A stretch of 64,000 nt of DNA from Larkinella soli (GTDB lineage Bacteria; Bacteroidota; Bacteroidia; Cytophagales; Spirosomataceae). Under the pieces are notes generated by a model, which searched no databases, was not told the origin of the DNA, and saw only the letters and a list, made by a program, of their open reading frames with translations. Shown piece by piece: positions 16,786 to 26,146 of the stretch. The stretch's first letter is position 1; each line of letters opens with the position of its first letter. The translations under genes and the position numbers were made by a program. The stretch covers positions 248,001-312,000 of the forward strand of contig NZ_QTJY01000001.1 of assembly GCF_003703975.1 (NCBI RefSeq). The letters run 5' to 3'.

Positions 16786-18153
16786 TCAGGCACTTACGAC
16801 ATCGCTCTTTACCCGCTCGAAGGTCCAGCCGGAAACGGGTTCGTCGTCCTGCCTGATGTAGAGAGCGGCCCCGATGGCGGTGGCCTGCGGAAGCTGGGAG
16901 GTAAATACCTGCTTTTCCGGAAACAGATTCGCCAGCAGTTGCATAAAGATCGGATTGCGGGCGAATCCGCCGTCGACATACAGCGTCGGCACATTGGAAT
17001 CGACCAGACGGATGGAAACGTTCAGTATCTGGACCAGATCGACGATCAGCTGCGTGTAGGCTTCTTCGGCCGACTCGAAGGAGGAGAGATCCCAGACGCC
17101 GGGGGGGCGGTCAGGAAAAGGGCCGGTTCCCGACATACAGGCCGGAACCAACCGGTTTTCGGTTCGGGCGAGAGCCTGCTGAACCAGATCGGCCTGATAG
17201 GGAATCTTGCGGGAAAACTCTTTCCCAACATTAAAATGCTGGGCGATGCGGGCCACCTGGTAATCATGCTCGCGACCCATGAACAGCCGGGACGCCTTCA
17301 CGAACGTTCCGCCGACGGTCAGAAAGGTCAGACAATCTTTTTTCAACTCCTCCTCACTGAGCGGGCCGCGATTGAACGGGTTCAGGGAAATGCACCAGGT
17401 GCCGGTCGAAACCACCATGAATTCCCCCTGACAACGGCTCAGGTACGCCATGATGACCGAGGAACTGTCGTGCAGGCCGCCCCCGATCGGCACGGGCCGG
17501 TCGTTGACCAGATCGAACCCGACGACGGGCTGGCCCACCACGGGCGCCAGTTTCCGCTGCAATCCCTCCCGCAGCACCCAGTCGTGATAATGCCGTTTTT
17601 CAAAATCCCAGAGGGTGGTGTGGCAGCCGATGGACGTAAAATCGGAGACGAACTGCCCGGAGATCAGAAAGGAGATGTACTGCGGAAGGTGGAGCGACCA
17701 CCGGATCCGTTTGAACACCTCGGGCTGTTCGTATTTGACCCAGTAGATCTGCAAACCGGAATTCAGCATACCCATCGGCGGTGAGCAGGTCTGCCGGGCC
17801 AGTTTCATCACGTCCCCGTACTGTCCGTAAAATTTCTTAGACAGTTCCTCCGGAAACGGTTTCAGGTACGAGTAGATGGGGGTAAGCGGGTTGCCTTCCG
17901 CGTCGACATGAACGAGGCTGGCTCCATAGGCCGCCACGTTCACCGCCCGCAGCTGAATGTCCTTCCGGTTTCGCAGGCCGTTCCACTGGTCTTTGACCCA
18001 CTGCGTCATCAAAGGCAGGTCGTCGCAGGGATAACCGTCTTCGTCGGCGGTTTCCGGCAGGGTTTCGCTGATTTCCTCCACGGCCCGGTACTGGTCGTCG
18101 AAAAGGATAAGTTTTTTATTGGTTCTTCCGATATCAAAGATCGCGGTCAGCAT
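16786..18153 (-). CDS. FGGY-family carbohydrate kinase, probably L-rhamnulokinase
   Basis: Sugar kinase of the FGGY/actin-like ATPase superfamily, 455 residues. The N-terminal phosphate loop FDIGRTNKKLILFD, the central GGGLHDSSSVIMAY with the probable catalytic aspartate, STGTWCISLNPF, and the C-terminal ATP-binding YVDGGFARNPIFMQ are all present. It lies 36 bases downstream of a rhamnose isomerase homologue and in the same direction, so L-rhamnulose is the natural substrate guess, though fuculose or another ketose is possible. The matching aldolase is not in the window: the operon stops at the terminator beyond this gene. Confidence 0.85.
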   Translation of the reverse strand: MLTAIFDIGRTNKKLILFDDQYRAVEEISETLPETADEDGYPCDDLPLMTQWVKDQWNGLRNRKDIQLRAVNVAAYGASLVHVDAEGNPLTPIYSYLKPFPEELSKKFYGQYGDVMKLARQTCSPPMGMLNSGLQIYWVKYEQPEVFKRIRWSLHLPQYISFLISGQFVSDFTSIGCHTTLWDFEKRHYHDWVLREGLQRKLAPVVGQPVVGFDLVNDRPVPIGGGLHDSSSVIMAYLSRCQGEFMVVSTGTWCISLNPFNRGPLSEEELKKDCLTFLTVGGTFVKASRLFMGREHDYQVARIAQHFNVGKEFSRKIPYQADLVQQALARTENRLVPACMSGTGPFPDRPPGVWDLSSFESAEEAYTQLIVDLVQILNVSIRLVDSNVPTLYVDGGFARNPIFMQLLANLFPEKQVFTSQLPQATAIGAALYIRQDDEPVSGWTFERVKSDVVSA

Positions 18154-18189
18154 CGGTCCGAAGGTTGGTAGGGTTTAGGTCACCGGTTT

Positions 18190-19470
18190 TCAAAGGCCGG
18201 TTGCCACGGCCCGCCGGCCGCGTTTGTCAATCAGATGCCGGCGAACGTCCAGCTGCCGGAACAGCCCGATGGGGTCGAGCGCCCCGCCGTTGCGACGCAT
18301 GGCCTCGGCCACCAGCGGCCGAACGTCGGTCAGGAACGCGTCCTTCAGAATTTCCTCGGCGGTGGTCACCTCGTTGGCTTCCTGAGCGGCCGAGAGCGCA
18401 TCGCGGTCCACCAGCAGGGCTTTGGCATAGGAAGTCAGGATGTTCTGTACCGATTGCAGCAGGTCCTCCAGCGGGTCTTTGGTATTGTGGCTGGCGTCGA
18501 TCATGTAGGCCACCTCCGGATTTTTTACCGCCGGATCGTTGGCTCCATCTACCAGTTCGTTGAAGATCAGAAACAGCTGAAACGGTTTGATGCTGCCCGT
18601 GGTCAGGTCGTCGTCGCCGTACATCGAACCGTTGAAATGGAACCCGCCCAGTCGGCCGAAGTGCAGCAGCCGCCCGACAATCTGTTCGATGTTGGTATTG
18701 GGAAGGTGGTGCCCCAGGTCGACCAGCACCTGGGCGTTCGGGCCGCAGTACTGGGTAAGCTGGAAGGAAGTGCCCCAGTCGGGAATGATCATCGAGTAAA
18801 AATGCGGTTCATAGGGCTTGTACTCGATAAGCATTGTCCAGTCGGCAGGCATGGCTCCGTAGATGGCCTTCAGGGAGTCGGCGGTACGCTGGTAGGCCCG
18901 GCGGAAATGCTGCTGGCCGGGAAAGTTGGAACCGTCGGCGAGCCAGACCGTCAGCGTACGGCAACCGAGCTGCTCACCGTACCGGACCACCTCAATGTTA
19001 TGTTCGACGGCCTGCCGGCGGGTGGCGTCGTCGGTATGGCAAAGGGAACCAAACTTGTACGAAAGAGGCTGCTCTTTCTGATCCTGAAAGGTGTTGGAAT
19101 TGACCGAATCGATGGTGAGGTCGTAGGAAGCCAGCAAATCCTTTACCGCCTGCGGGTCTTCGGGAATGTCCCAGGGAATATGCAGGGAAATGGAGCCGGA
19201 GGCCCGGTTCAGGGCCTGCAGCATCCCGACGTCCTCGATCTTTTCCTCGAGGCTGCGGGGTTCTCCCCCACCCGGATACCGCCCGAACCGCGTACCGCCC
19301 GTACCGAGCGCCCAGCTGGGAATGGCAACCTGAAACTGCCGGACTTTTTCGACCAGCGCATCGGCGTCGATGCGCTTTCGGGAAAGGTGTTCCGCCAGGT
19401 AACCCCAGCGAAAGCCGTGATTGTCGTTCAGGGACTGATTATAGTCGGCAATGCGTTCTGTTTTAATCAT
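18190..19470 (-). CDS. rhaI: L-rhamnose isomerase (RhaI/Pseudomonas stutzeri type)
   Basis: TIM-barrel ketol isomerase that converts L-rhamnose to L-rhamnulose using divalent metals. Likely metal ligands sit in LIEYKPYEP (Glu), LVDLGHH (Asp/His), GGFHFN (His) and YMIDASHNTKDP (Asp), the pattern of the P. stutzeri/Rhizobium-type enzymes rather than E. coli RhaA. It is 426 residues with the ATG at 19470; the 14-residue extension upstream is rejected. The kinase follows immediately, and a GntR regulator is transcribed away from it across 211 bases, a typical arrangement for local control. These broad-specificity isomerases may also act on other sugars. Confidence 0.87.
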   Translation of the reverse strand: MIKTERIADYNQSLNDNHGFRWGYLAEHLSRKRIDADALVEKVRQFQVAIPSWALGTGGTRFGRYPGGGEPRSLEEKIEDVGMLQALNRASGSISLHIPWDIPEDPQAVKDLLASYDLTIDSVNSNTFQDQKEQPLSYKFGSLCHTDDATRRQAVEHNIEVVRYGEQLGCRTLTVWLADGSNFPGQQHFRRAYQRTADSLKAIYGAMPADWTMLIEYKPYEPHFYSMIIPDWGTSFQLTQYCGPNAQVLVDLGHHLPNTNIEQIVGRLLHFGRLGGFHFNGSMYGDDDLTTGSIKPFQLFLIFNELVDGANDPAVKNPEVAYMIDASHNTKDPLEDLLQSVQNILTSYAKALLVDRDALSAAQEANEVTTAEEILKDAFLTDVRPLVAEAMRRNGGALDPIGLFRQLDVRRHLIDKRGRRAVATGL

Positions 19471-19681
19471 CGGAATGCAGGGATTAGGCAATAGCCACTT
19501 GTCTAAAGACACTGGTAAGGGTAAAACTAATGATCCTCAGGGCACGACCGGCAGCGGATACCGAAATTCAAAAATCCGAAAGGAAATATCGTCCGCCGTC
19601 CTGTCCTTTCCTGAAAAAAAGGCCTGTTTTTTATCCTATTAATCCGCATATTTGTAACATTTTTTCCAGACCTTTATCCCT

Positions 19682-20698
19682 ATGATCGAACTGAACATTG
19701 AATCTCATTCGAGCGTACCGAAATACCGTCAGATCGTCAATGCGGTTATCAACGGGATAGAAATCGGTACGCTGAAGCGTGATCAGCAGTTGCCCTCCAT
19801 CAACGAACTCAGCGAAGAATACTACCTGGCGAGGGATACGGTCGAAAAGGCCTACAACGTCCTGAAGAAGGAAGGAATCATACAGGCCGTTCAGGGCAAA
19901 GGGTTTTTTATCCGCCGGGACGGGCCGGGGCAGCTTCGGGTGCTGCTGATCATGAACAAGCTCAGCGCCTACAAGAAGATGATCTATTACGCCATGCTCA
20001 ACAAGCTGGGGTCGGATGCGGTCGTCGACCTTCGGATTCACCACCACAGCGCTCAGCGTTTCAAGAAACTTCTGGAGGAGAATCTGGGCCAATACCATTT
20101 TTACGTGGTCATGCCGCATTTTTACGAGGAAACCGAGCAGGTCAACATCGTCAAGTTGCTGGAGCAGATTCCGCGCCAGGAGCTGATCATCCTCGACCGC
20201 GACCTGTCGGACCTGAACGGCTCCTATTCGGCTGTATATCAGCAGTTTGACCGGGATATTTACGAAGCTCTCGAATCAGGGCTGGACCTGCTCGACAAAT
20301 ACCGGCAGCTGACGCTGGTGTTCCCGAAAGATGTTTTTTACCCTCGGGAGATCGTCCGCGGTTTCCGGAATTTCTGCGTCCATTATAAAAAGGATTTCGA
20401 GATTCTGGACACGCTGACGGGTCGATCCCTGCAAACCGGCACCGCTTACATCGTGCTGGAAGACGGCGACCTGGCCGAACTGGTGCGGCAGGCCAAACAG
20501 CGGAACCTCCGGCTCGGGCAGGAGGTCGGCGTGCTGGCCTTCAATGAAACTCCGCTCAAGGAAGTACTGGCCGACGGCATCGCCGTGATCTCGACCGACC
20601 ATGAAAAAATGGGCGAAACGGCCGCCCGGCTCATTCTTTCCAAACAGCAGGAAAAAGTAAAGAACCCCTTTCTGCTCATTCGAAGGGCTTCTTTGTAA
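19682..20698 (+). CDS. GntR-family regulator with sugar-binding-type C-terminal domain
   Basis: A 338-residue transcription factor. Residues 1-75 are a GntR winged helix (SSVPKYRQIVNAVINGIE, then LPSINELSEEYYLARDTVE and GKGFFIRR). The rest is a LacI/periplasmic-binding-type effector domain (VLLIMNKLSAYKKM, VVMPHFYEETEQV, GVLAFNETPLKEVLADGI, ISTDHEKMGETAARLIL). This domain pairing is the one seen in GntR regulators of rhamnose and arabinose genes in Bacteroidota. Its divergent position against the rhamnose isomerase/kinase operon argues that it controls them in response to the sugar or a phosphorylated intermediate. Confidence 0.9.
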   Translation: MIELNIESHSSVPKYRQIVNAVINGIEIGTLKRDQQLPSINELSEEYYLARDTVEKAYNVLKKEGIIQAVQGKGFFIRRDGPGQLRVLLIMNKLSAYKKMIYYAMLNKLGSDAVVDLRIHHHSAQRFKKLLEENLGQYHFYVVMPHFYEETEQVNIVKLLEQIPRQELIILDRDLSDLNGSYSAVYQQFDRDIYEALESGLDLLDKYRQLTLVFPKDVFYPREIVRGFRNFCVHYKKDFEILDTLTGRSLQTGTAYIVLEDGDLAELVRQAKQRNLRLGQEVGVLAFNETPLKEVLADGIAVISTDHEKMGETAARLILSKQQEKVKNPFLLIRRASL

Positions 20699-20705
20699 AA
20701 AAAGG

Positions 20706-20888
20706 ACCACCCCCCGACCCCCTCCTTGATAAGGAGGGGGAGGGCGCTGCCTCTCTTTGTCATTCCGACGCAGGAGGGATCTTGTAGCCCAATAACCGGT
20801 CACGGTGAGGGCCGAAGCAAAAGATCCCTCGTTCCTCGGGATGACAAAAAACACCCCCTCCTTATCAAGGAGGGGGTCGGGGGGTGGT
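20706..20888. repeat. Nested palindromic REP-like intergenic element
   Basis: Outer arms at 20706-20740 and 20853-20888 are near-perfect complements (accaccccccgacccc... against ...ggggtcggggggtggt), and each arm is itself a palindrome (ccccctccttgataaggagg). Inner arms around 20759-20782 (tgtcattccgacgcaggagg...) and 20819-20846 (...ctcgggatgaca) also pair imperfectly. The two-shell structure looks like a small non-autonomous mobile or REP-type repeat. No open frame is inside. Confidence 0.8.
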
Positions 20889-20970
20889 CTCCCCGGCGTC
20901 CCGATCGTAAAAAATTACGCCAAAACAGAAAAATTTAACACCCTAAACTCCTTAACCTCATCCCCTACCC

Positions 20971-21591
20971 ATGCTTATTTTCCACTCCTTCCTGCTCCTG
21001 CTTTCCCTGTTCGCCGGCTTTGCCAAACCGGTATCGCTGTTCGATGGTAAAACGTTTCGGGGCTGGGAGGGCGATACGGCGAGGACCTGGAAGATTGAAA
21101 ACGGGGCGCTGGTCGGCGGATCGCTGGAAGAGAAAGTACCGCACAATGAGTTCCTTACCACCCGACAGGCTTACGGTAACTTCGACCTGAAGCTGGAATT
21201 CAAACTGGAGGGTACGGAAGGGTTCATCAATGCCGGCGTTCAGTTCCGCAGCCAACGGGCGACCGACCCGGCGTATGAGATGGTCGGGTATCAGGCTGAC
21301 CTCGGGAAAGGGTACTGGGGCTGCCTCTACGACGAATCGCGACGGAACAAGGTGCTGGTCCATGCGGATTCGATGATGGTGCAGAAAATTCTGAAGCCGC
21401 AACAGTGGAACCAGTACCAGGTTCGGGCCGAAGGTCCGCGCATCCGCATCTGGCTGAACGGCAAACAGACTGTGGATTATTCGGAGCCGGATGCTTCCAT
21501 CCCGCAAACCGGCCTGATCGGGCTTCAAATCCACGGTGGAGGAAAGGCAAAAATTTCCTACCGTAATCTCACCATCGACGCTCTTCCCTGA
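20971..21591 (+). CDS. DUF1080 (3-keto-disaccharide hydrolase-type) exported protein
   Basis: A 206-residue protein with a signal peptide (residues 1-18) followed by a single DUF1080 jelly-roll domain. The family's SLFDGKTFRGWEG opening, LKLEFKLEGTEGFINAGVQF, the YQADLGKGYWGCLYDES section and the closing TGLIGLQIHGGGKAKISYRN are all present. Some members act on 3-keto-glycosides, others simply bind carbohydrate; here only the fold is certain. It would work in the periplasm. It stands alone between the nested repeat and a convergent gene 8 bases downstream. Confidence 0.9.
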   Translation: MLIFHSFLLLLSLFAGFAKPVSLFDGKTFRGWEGDTARTWKIENGALVGGSLEEKVPHNEFLTTRQAYGNFDLKLEFKLEGTEGFINAGVQFRSQRATDPAYEMVGYQADLGKGYWGCLYDESRRNKVLVHADSMMVQKILKPQQWNQYQVRAEGPRIRIWLNGKQTVDYSEPDASIPQTGLIGLQIHGGGKAKISYRNLTIDALP

Positions 21592-21599
21592 TCGGCCGT

Positions 21600-22484
21600 T
21601 TAATTTCGGGCCTGCATGACAACCGGCCGGCCGGGCGGTTTCAGCCGGGCGACACGAATCCCTGAAAACTGCCGGTTCCAGGCCACGTAGGTGCTTAGAG
21701 GTTCCTCCGAAATCACCACCTGCCCGTATTCCGAAGAAGCATGGAGCAGATGGGCTCGCCGGATGCCGTCCGAGCCGGTCTGCCAGGTGACCAGCCCTAC
21801 GTGTTTCATGTCCAGGCCCGGGCGCGAGGCCGTCAGCATGATGATGTCGCCTTCCTGAAGATTTCCTTCTACCTCTCCGATTTTCTTTTTGGGGATAAAC
21901 CAGAACGGCTGCCGGCTAAGGTCCGATTCCACCCGGGCCATCTCCTGAAAGACTGCCGGATCGGTCAATGGCGGGTATTTCCAGGTGCAGGCGGTCATGT
22001 AGGAAACCGGTTTGGAGACCTGAATCCCGCCGATTTCCCGGGTTACGTCCTGCAGAATTCCCTTCCGCTCGTTGTCCAGCAGCCATTCCGAGAAATAATG
22101 CAGGCGGCTGGCATAGCCGTTCACCCTGCCGTCCCGGTAGCGGATCCGGGTCAGGTTCTGCTGAAATAATTCCCCGAACCGGCCGGTGTCCGTTGGATCG
22201 GGGAGCTCGTTCCAGGCGATGGACAGGGCCAGCACCGTTTCCAGAAAGGTGGTGCAATCGAAAGTCCTGAAGTTAACGACCAGCCGTTCGGTTTCATTTC
22301 CGTCCAGCGTGTGGGCGACGTAAGGCCGGCCGAGGAACGATTTCCCGATCGAAACGGCGGTTTCGGCGGTAGAAGGCCCGGCACTTACGGAGATCTGACG
22401 GATATCCGATTCCGGAAGCGGGGACTGAGCAAAGGAAAAAGTACAAAAAGCTACGGTTACCAGAATGGTAAGAACACTCTTCAT
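21600..22484 (-). CDS. DUF1460 exported cell-wall amidase-like protein
   Basis: A 294-residue exported protein with a signal peptide (MKSVLTILVTVAFCTFSFAQ). The remainder matches the DUF1460 family, a circularly arranged NlpC/P60-like cysteine peptidase fold reported to act on N-acetylmuramoyl-L-alanine linkages. The presumed nucleophile is in NFRTFDCTTFLETVLAL, and the histidine side in the DMKHVGLVTW and HLLHASSEYG segments. A role in peptidoglycan turnover or fragment recycling is likely. The open frame begins at a TTG at 22487 but the ATG at 22484 is preferred. Confidence 0.88.
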   Translation of the reverse strand: MKSVLTILVTVAFCTFSFAQSPLPESDIRQISVSAGPSTAETAVSIGKSFLGRPYVAHTLDGNETERLVVNFRTFDCTTFLETVLALSIAWNELPDPTDTGRFGELFQQNLTRIRYRDGRVNGYASRLHYFSEWLLDNERKGILQDVTREIGGIQVSKPVSYMTACTWKYPPLTDPAVFQEMARVESDLSRQPFWFIPKKKIGEVEGNLQEGDIIMLTASRPGLDMKHVGLVTWQTGSDGIRRAHLLHASSEYGQVVISEEPLSTYVAWNRQFSGIRVARLKPPGRPVVMQARN

Positions 22485-22577
22485 CAAACAGCAAGCGGTT
22501 AAGAAAAGAAAAACGCAATGGACCCGGCGGACGAAATCAAGGCCAATTGCGTGAAAATACGATTTTTCTCCACTATT

Positions 22578-24158
22578 TTATTTCAAACCGATCTCATCCA
22601 CGTGAATATCGTCCTTATCGTCGACCCGAAGCGACAAAAGGCCGGCCAGAATCATCGAAATCCCGCCGACGAGGAGCGCATAAACCGGTTGGCCGCCGAA
22701 AACGGACTTGACGATGAAACCCAGCAGGGCGGCTGCCACCAGTTGCGGGATGGTGATAAAAAAGTTGAAAACACCCATGTAATACCCCATTTTATTGGCC
22801 GGTAACGCTCCGGCGAGCATGGCATACGGCACGGAAAGGATACTGGCCCAGGCAATGCCCACCCCCACCATGGACAGGATCAGCAGGTTCGGGTTACTGA
22901 TGAAATAGATGGATATCAGGCCCAGGCCTCCACAAACCAGACAGATCAGGTGTGCCACCCGCCGGCTCGTTTTCCGGGCCAGCACCGGAATGGCAAAGGC
23001 TACCAGCGCCGAAACCAGACTGTAAGCCGCAAAACAGACGCCGACCCAGTCCGCTCCGTCGTTGTAGGCTTTGGAGGTCGTATCGGTCGTGCCGTAAATA
23101 TGGCTCGTTACCGCAGCCGTCGTGTAAATCCACATGGCGAACAGGGCAAACCAGGAGAAGAACTGAACCACGGCCAACTGCTTCATCGTGGACGGCATAT
23201 TTTCCAGATCGTTCACGATCGTGACGAAGCTGTTCCGGGCATTCCCTCCCCGCTGAAGCAGCCCGGCCACCACGAACAGCAGGCCGACGATGACGATCAT
23301 CCCGGAAAAAATTAGCAGTTGCTTGTCCAGCCCCCGGGAGAGAAAGATAAAAGTCAATACCGCCCCGATGCCGGTGGCAATCAGCCCGTTCCGGACCTGC
23401 CGCCGTCCGTTTTTCAGATACGGTTCGGAACCCGGAAAGGTAGCTTCCGCCGGCTGATGTTCGGCATGGTCGCCAAAAGCCTGAAGTTCCTCCGGAGAAT
23501 ATTCCTTCGAAGTAAAAACCGTCCAGAGAACCGCCAGCAGAAACACCCCGCCACCGAGGTAAAACGACCACTTCACCGAGTCGGGGATGACGCCCTGCGC
23601 AGCTTCGTTGGAGACCCCAAACCAGTTGGTCAGCAGATAGGGCAAGGCCGAGGCCACCACCGCGCCGACGCCGATGAAAAAGCTCTGCATGGCAAAACCG
23701 GTGGTTCGCTGCTCGGAGGGCAGGTTATCGCCGACGAAGGCCCGGAACGGCTCCATGGAAACATTGATGGAGGCATCCATGACCCAGAGCGTCACGGCGG
23801 CCACCCACAGCGCCGGAGAGTTGGGCATCACGAACAAGGCCGCCGTGGCCAGAATGGCGCCGGCCAGAAAGTAGGGCCGCCTGCGCCCCAGGCGGGTCCA
23901 GGTGCGGTCACTAAAGTACCCGATGATCGGCTGGACGATGAGCCCCGTCAGCGGAGCGGCCACCCACAGTACCGGGATTTCATCCACATTGGCGCCGAGG
24001 GTTTCAAAAATGCGGCTGACGTTGGCATTCTGGAGGGCGAAGCCGAACTGAATGCCCAGAAAACCGAAGCTCATGTTCCAGATCTGACTGAAACTCAGAA
24101 GCGGCTTCCGGCGTGTTCCCGTCGCGGAAGCGGTTTTTGAAGAAGAAACTGTAGTCAT
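22578..24158 (-). CDS. MFS sugar transporter, SLC45/maltose-type
   Basis: Twelve-helix inner-membrane permease of the major facilitator superfamily, 526 residues. The loop 2-3 motif [19 protein letters not shown] is the RxGRRRP form typical of the sucrose/maltose (SLC45-like) branch of glycoside-pentoside-hexuronide-related carriers. A long cytoplasmic loop of about 60 residues separates the halves. It is the second gene of an operon with the exported GH13 enzyme 41 bases upstream, and maltose phosphorylase and beta-phosphoglucomutase are in the divergent operon, so maltose is the most likely cargo, probably with a proton. Confidence 0.9.
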   Translation of the reverse strand: MTTVSSSKTASATGTRRKPLLSFSQIWNMSFGFLGIQFGFALQNANVSRIFETLGANVDEIPVLWVAAPLTGLIVQPIIGYFSDRTWTRLGRRRPYFLAGAILATAALFVMPNSPALWVAAVTLWVMDASINVSMEPFRAFVGDNLPSEQRTTGFAMQSFFIGVGAVVASALPYLLTNWFGVSNEAAQGVIPDSVKWSFYLGGGVFLLAVLWTVFTSKEYSPEELQAFGDHAEHQPAEATFPGSEPYLKNGRRQVRNGLIATGIGAVLTFIFLSRGLDKQLLIFSGMIVIVGLLFVVAGLLQRGGNARNSFVTIVNDLENMPSTMKQLAVVQFFSWFALFAMWIYTTAAVTSHIYGTTDTTSKAYNDGADWVGVCFAAYSLVSALVAFAIPVLARKTSRRVAHLICLVCGGLGLISIYFISNPNLLILSMVGVGIAWASILSVPYAMLAGALPANKMGYYMGVFNFFITIPQLVAAALLGFIVKSVFGGQPVYALLVGGISMILAGLLSLRVDDKDDIHVDEIGLK

Positions 24159-24199
24159 AGGTTCAGAAAAGTTAGCAATGCGTTCGGAAGGGCCACCGG

Positions 24200-26023
24200 C
24201 TACCGGATCTCCAGCACCAGCACCTCCCGGGGCGGCAGCTCGATGGGCACCCCGGCCCCGGCCGCGGCCTTCAGTTTGGTTTTGGTCCGGAACAGGTCGG
24301 TGAACGAATACGTCCGGTTCGGCTCGAGTTTCATGGTTTTCCAGGCTTCCGCGGGAATCCGGACGGTAGTCCGGGCTGTTTTCTCCTTATCGAAGTTGCA
24401 GACAATCAGGAGCTTCTGCTTTCCCGAATGCCGCAGGTAACTGAACAGACGGTGCTGATCGTAGCCCTGACTCTGGCCGTTGTTGTTGGCATACTGCAGG
24501 TCGTAGAACGACCCGGTGCGGATGGCGTCGCTGGTATTGACCAGTTGGTTCAGGCTTTGGTAAAACTGCCGAAGCTTTTTCTGGTCGTCATTCAGGCCGC
24601 CCCCGTCAAACTTCCCCTGATTGGTCCAGGCCTGGAATTCCGGGACGCCCCAGTAATCGAAAATGGTGGTGCGGCCGTCCTCGCCCTGAAATCCTTCCGC
24701 CTGAGTCGGGTTGACGCCCAGTTCCTGCCCGAAATAAATCATGACCGGACCGGTATGCAGCGTGGCTGAAAGCGTCATGGCCGGAATGGCGGCCCAGGGG
24801 TCCCCGGCAAAGTGGCGGGAAGCGATGCGCTGTTCGTCGTGGTTTTCCAGAAACCGCAGCATGTGGTTGGCAAAATCGCCGGATTCCTGCTGCCACACCC
24901 GGGTAATGTCCTCAGTCGTCCCCTTCCCTTCCATCAACCGGCGAACCGCGTCATACAGGCCCACCTTGTCGTACAGGTAATCGAATTTTCCGTTGAAAAT
25001 GTAATTGCGGTATTGCTGCGGGTTATAAATTTCGGCGATGAAAATGATTCCGGGTTTGGCGGCTTTCACCTGCGGGATCACCCATCCCCAGAACTCGACC
25101 GGTACCATTTCGGCCATGTCGCACCGAAAACCGTCGACGCCCTTGCCGGCCCAGAACAGCAGTATGTCGCGCATCTTCTCCCAGGTGGCCGGAACCGGCT
25201 GGAAGTGCGTCTGCCGGTTGTTCAGGTAATTGACGCCGTAGTTGAGCTTGATGGTTTCGAACCAGTCGTTTCGGTCGGGTTTCGACTGAAAAACGTCGTT
25301 GCCGGTCGCCCGTGCCGGCGATTCGGTATACGGTTTTCCGGCAAACCAGTCCGGGGCCGAGATGCCGTCCGGAAGCTGAAAATCCTGTCCGGGCAGATAA
25401 TAGAAATTGTTCTTCGGATCGAAGGCTTTGCTGGTATCGTCGCCCTGACCCAGGTCGGCCGTGCCTTCCGGCTGGGCGTCCGAGGCATATTGGCGGGCGA
25501 CGTGGTTCGGCACAAAATCGATGATCACCTTCAGCTCGTTCGTATGCGTCCGTTTCACCAGGTCCTCAAACTCCCGCATCCGCCGGTCGACCTGCACCGC
25601 CAGGTCCGGGTTTACGTCGTAATAGTCTTTGATGGCGTAGGGTGACCCCGCCCGGCCCTTTACTACGGCCGGATGATCGGGCCGGATTCCGTTGGCCGTG
25701 TATTCGGTCATTGTGGCGTGTTCGATCACACCGGTGTACCATACATGCGAAATGCCGAACTTCTTGAGTTCCTGAAGGGCTTTGGCCGTGATGTCGTTGA
25801 ACTTCCCGACGCCGTTTTCGTCGCGGCTGCCCCAGGGTTTATTGGTCTGGTTCCGATTCCCGAAAAGACGGGTAAAAATTTGATAGATAACGAGTTTGTC
25901 CGATTTGTCTTCCAGGGGTTGGGATGTATTCATAAATAAATCGAATGGTTCGGTGGCATGGCTCAGGGTAGTACTCAGCAACCCGGTGGCGATCAGTGTA
26001 TTAGCAAAGGAGCGACGGTTCAT
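24200..26023 (-). CDS. Exported GH13 alpha-amylase-family enzyme
   Basis: Glycoside hydrolase family 13 protein of 607 residues with an N-terminal export signal (MNRRSFANTLIATGLLSTTL, ending in SHA). The (beta/alpha)8 barrel carries the nucleophile Asp302 in GFRCDMAEM, acid/base Glu331 in FIAEIYN and the third carboxylate Asp396 in LENHDEQRI; DFVPNH is region I. A C-terminal beta domain ends in ELPPREVLVLEI. It is first in an operon with the maltose-type permease and divergent from a second GH13 gene, so it should break alpha-glucans or maltodextrins in the periplasm or at the surface. Precise specificity cannot be read. Confidence 0.9.
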   Translation of the reverse strand: MNRRSFANTLIATGLLSTTLSHATEPFDLFMNTSQPLEDKSDKLVIYQIFTRLFGNRNQTNKPWGSRDENGVGKFNDITAKALQELKKFGISHVWYTGVIEHATMTEYTANGIRPDHPAVVKGRAGSPYAIKDYYDVNPDLAVQVDRRMREFEDLVKRTHTNELKVIIDFVPNHVARQYASDAQPEGTADLGQGDDTSKAFDPKNNFYYLPGQDFQLPDGISAPDWFAGKPYTESPARATGNDVFQSKPDRNDWFETIKLNYGVNYLNNRQTHFQPVPATWEKMRDILLFWAGKGVDGFRCDMAEMVPVEFWGWVIPQVKAAKPGIIFIAEIYNPQQYRNYIFNGKFDYLYDKVGLYDAVRRLMEGKGTTEDITRVWQQESGDFANHMLRFLENHDEQRIASRHFAGDPWAAIPAMTLSATLHTGPVMIYFGQELGVNPTQAEGFQGEDGRTTIFDYWGVPEFQAWTNQGKFDGGGLNDDQKKLRQFYQSLNQLVNTSDAIRTGSFYDLQYANNNGQSQGYDQHRLFSYLRHSGKQKLLIVCNFDKEKTARTTVRIPAEAWKTMKLEPNRTYSFTDLFRTKTKLKAAAGAGVPIELPPREVLVLEIR

Positions 26024-26068
26024 TTGTGATGAGTGTATCGAAGTAACTTTGCAGTATACTTATTATTT

Positions 26069-26076
26069 CAAAACTA
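26069..26076 (-). promoter_or_regulatory. Candidate -7 box for the GH13-permease operon
   Basis: The top strand reads CAAAACTA, that is TAGTTTTG on the coding strand, an exact TAnnTTTG box 46 bases before the start at 26023. No well-spaced -33 box is visible. Confidence 0.4.
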
Positions 26077-26110
26077 CAAGCAAAATGAACAATAATACTT
26101 TATTTTACCA

Positions 26111-26118
26111 TATTTTTG
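26111..26118 (+). promoter_or_regulatory. Candidate -7 box for the neopullulanase-type operon
   Basis: TATTTTTG matches TAnnTTTG and ends 28 bases before the ATG at 26147. The -33 region lacks TTG, which may mean an activator is needed. The shared 123-base intergenic region is AT-rich. Confidence 0.45.
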
Positions 26119-26146
26119 GCACAATACATTCGAATGCTAACCTACC

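Noticed and set aside
18235-19494. 419-codon plus-strand frame opposite the rhamnose isomerase
   Set aside because: Shadow of a GC-rich coding region; no motif or start signal supports it.
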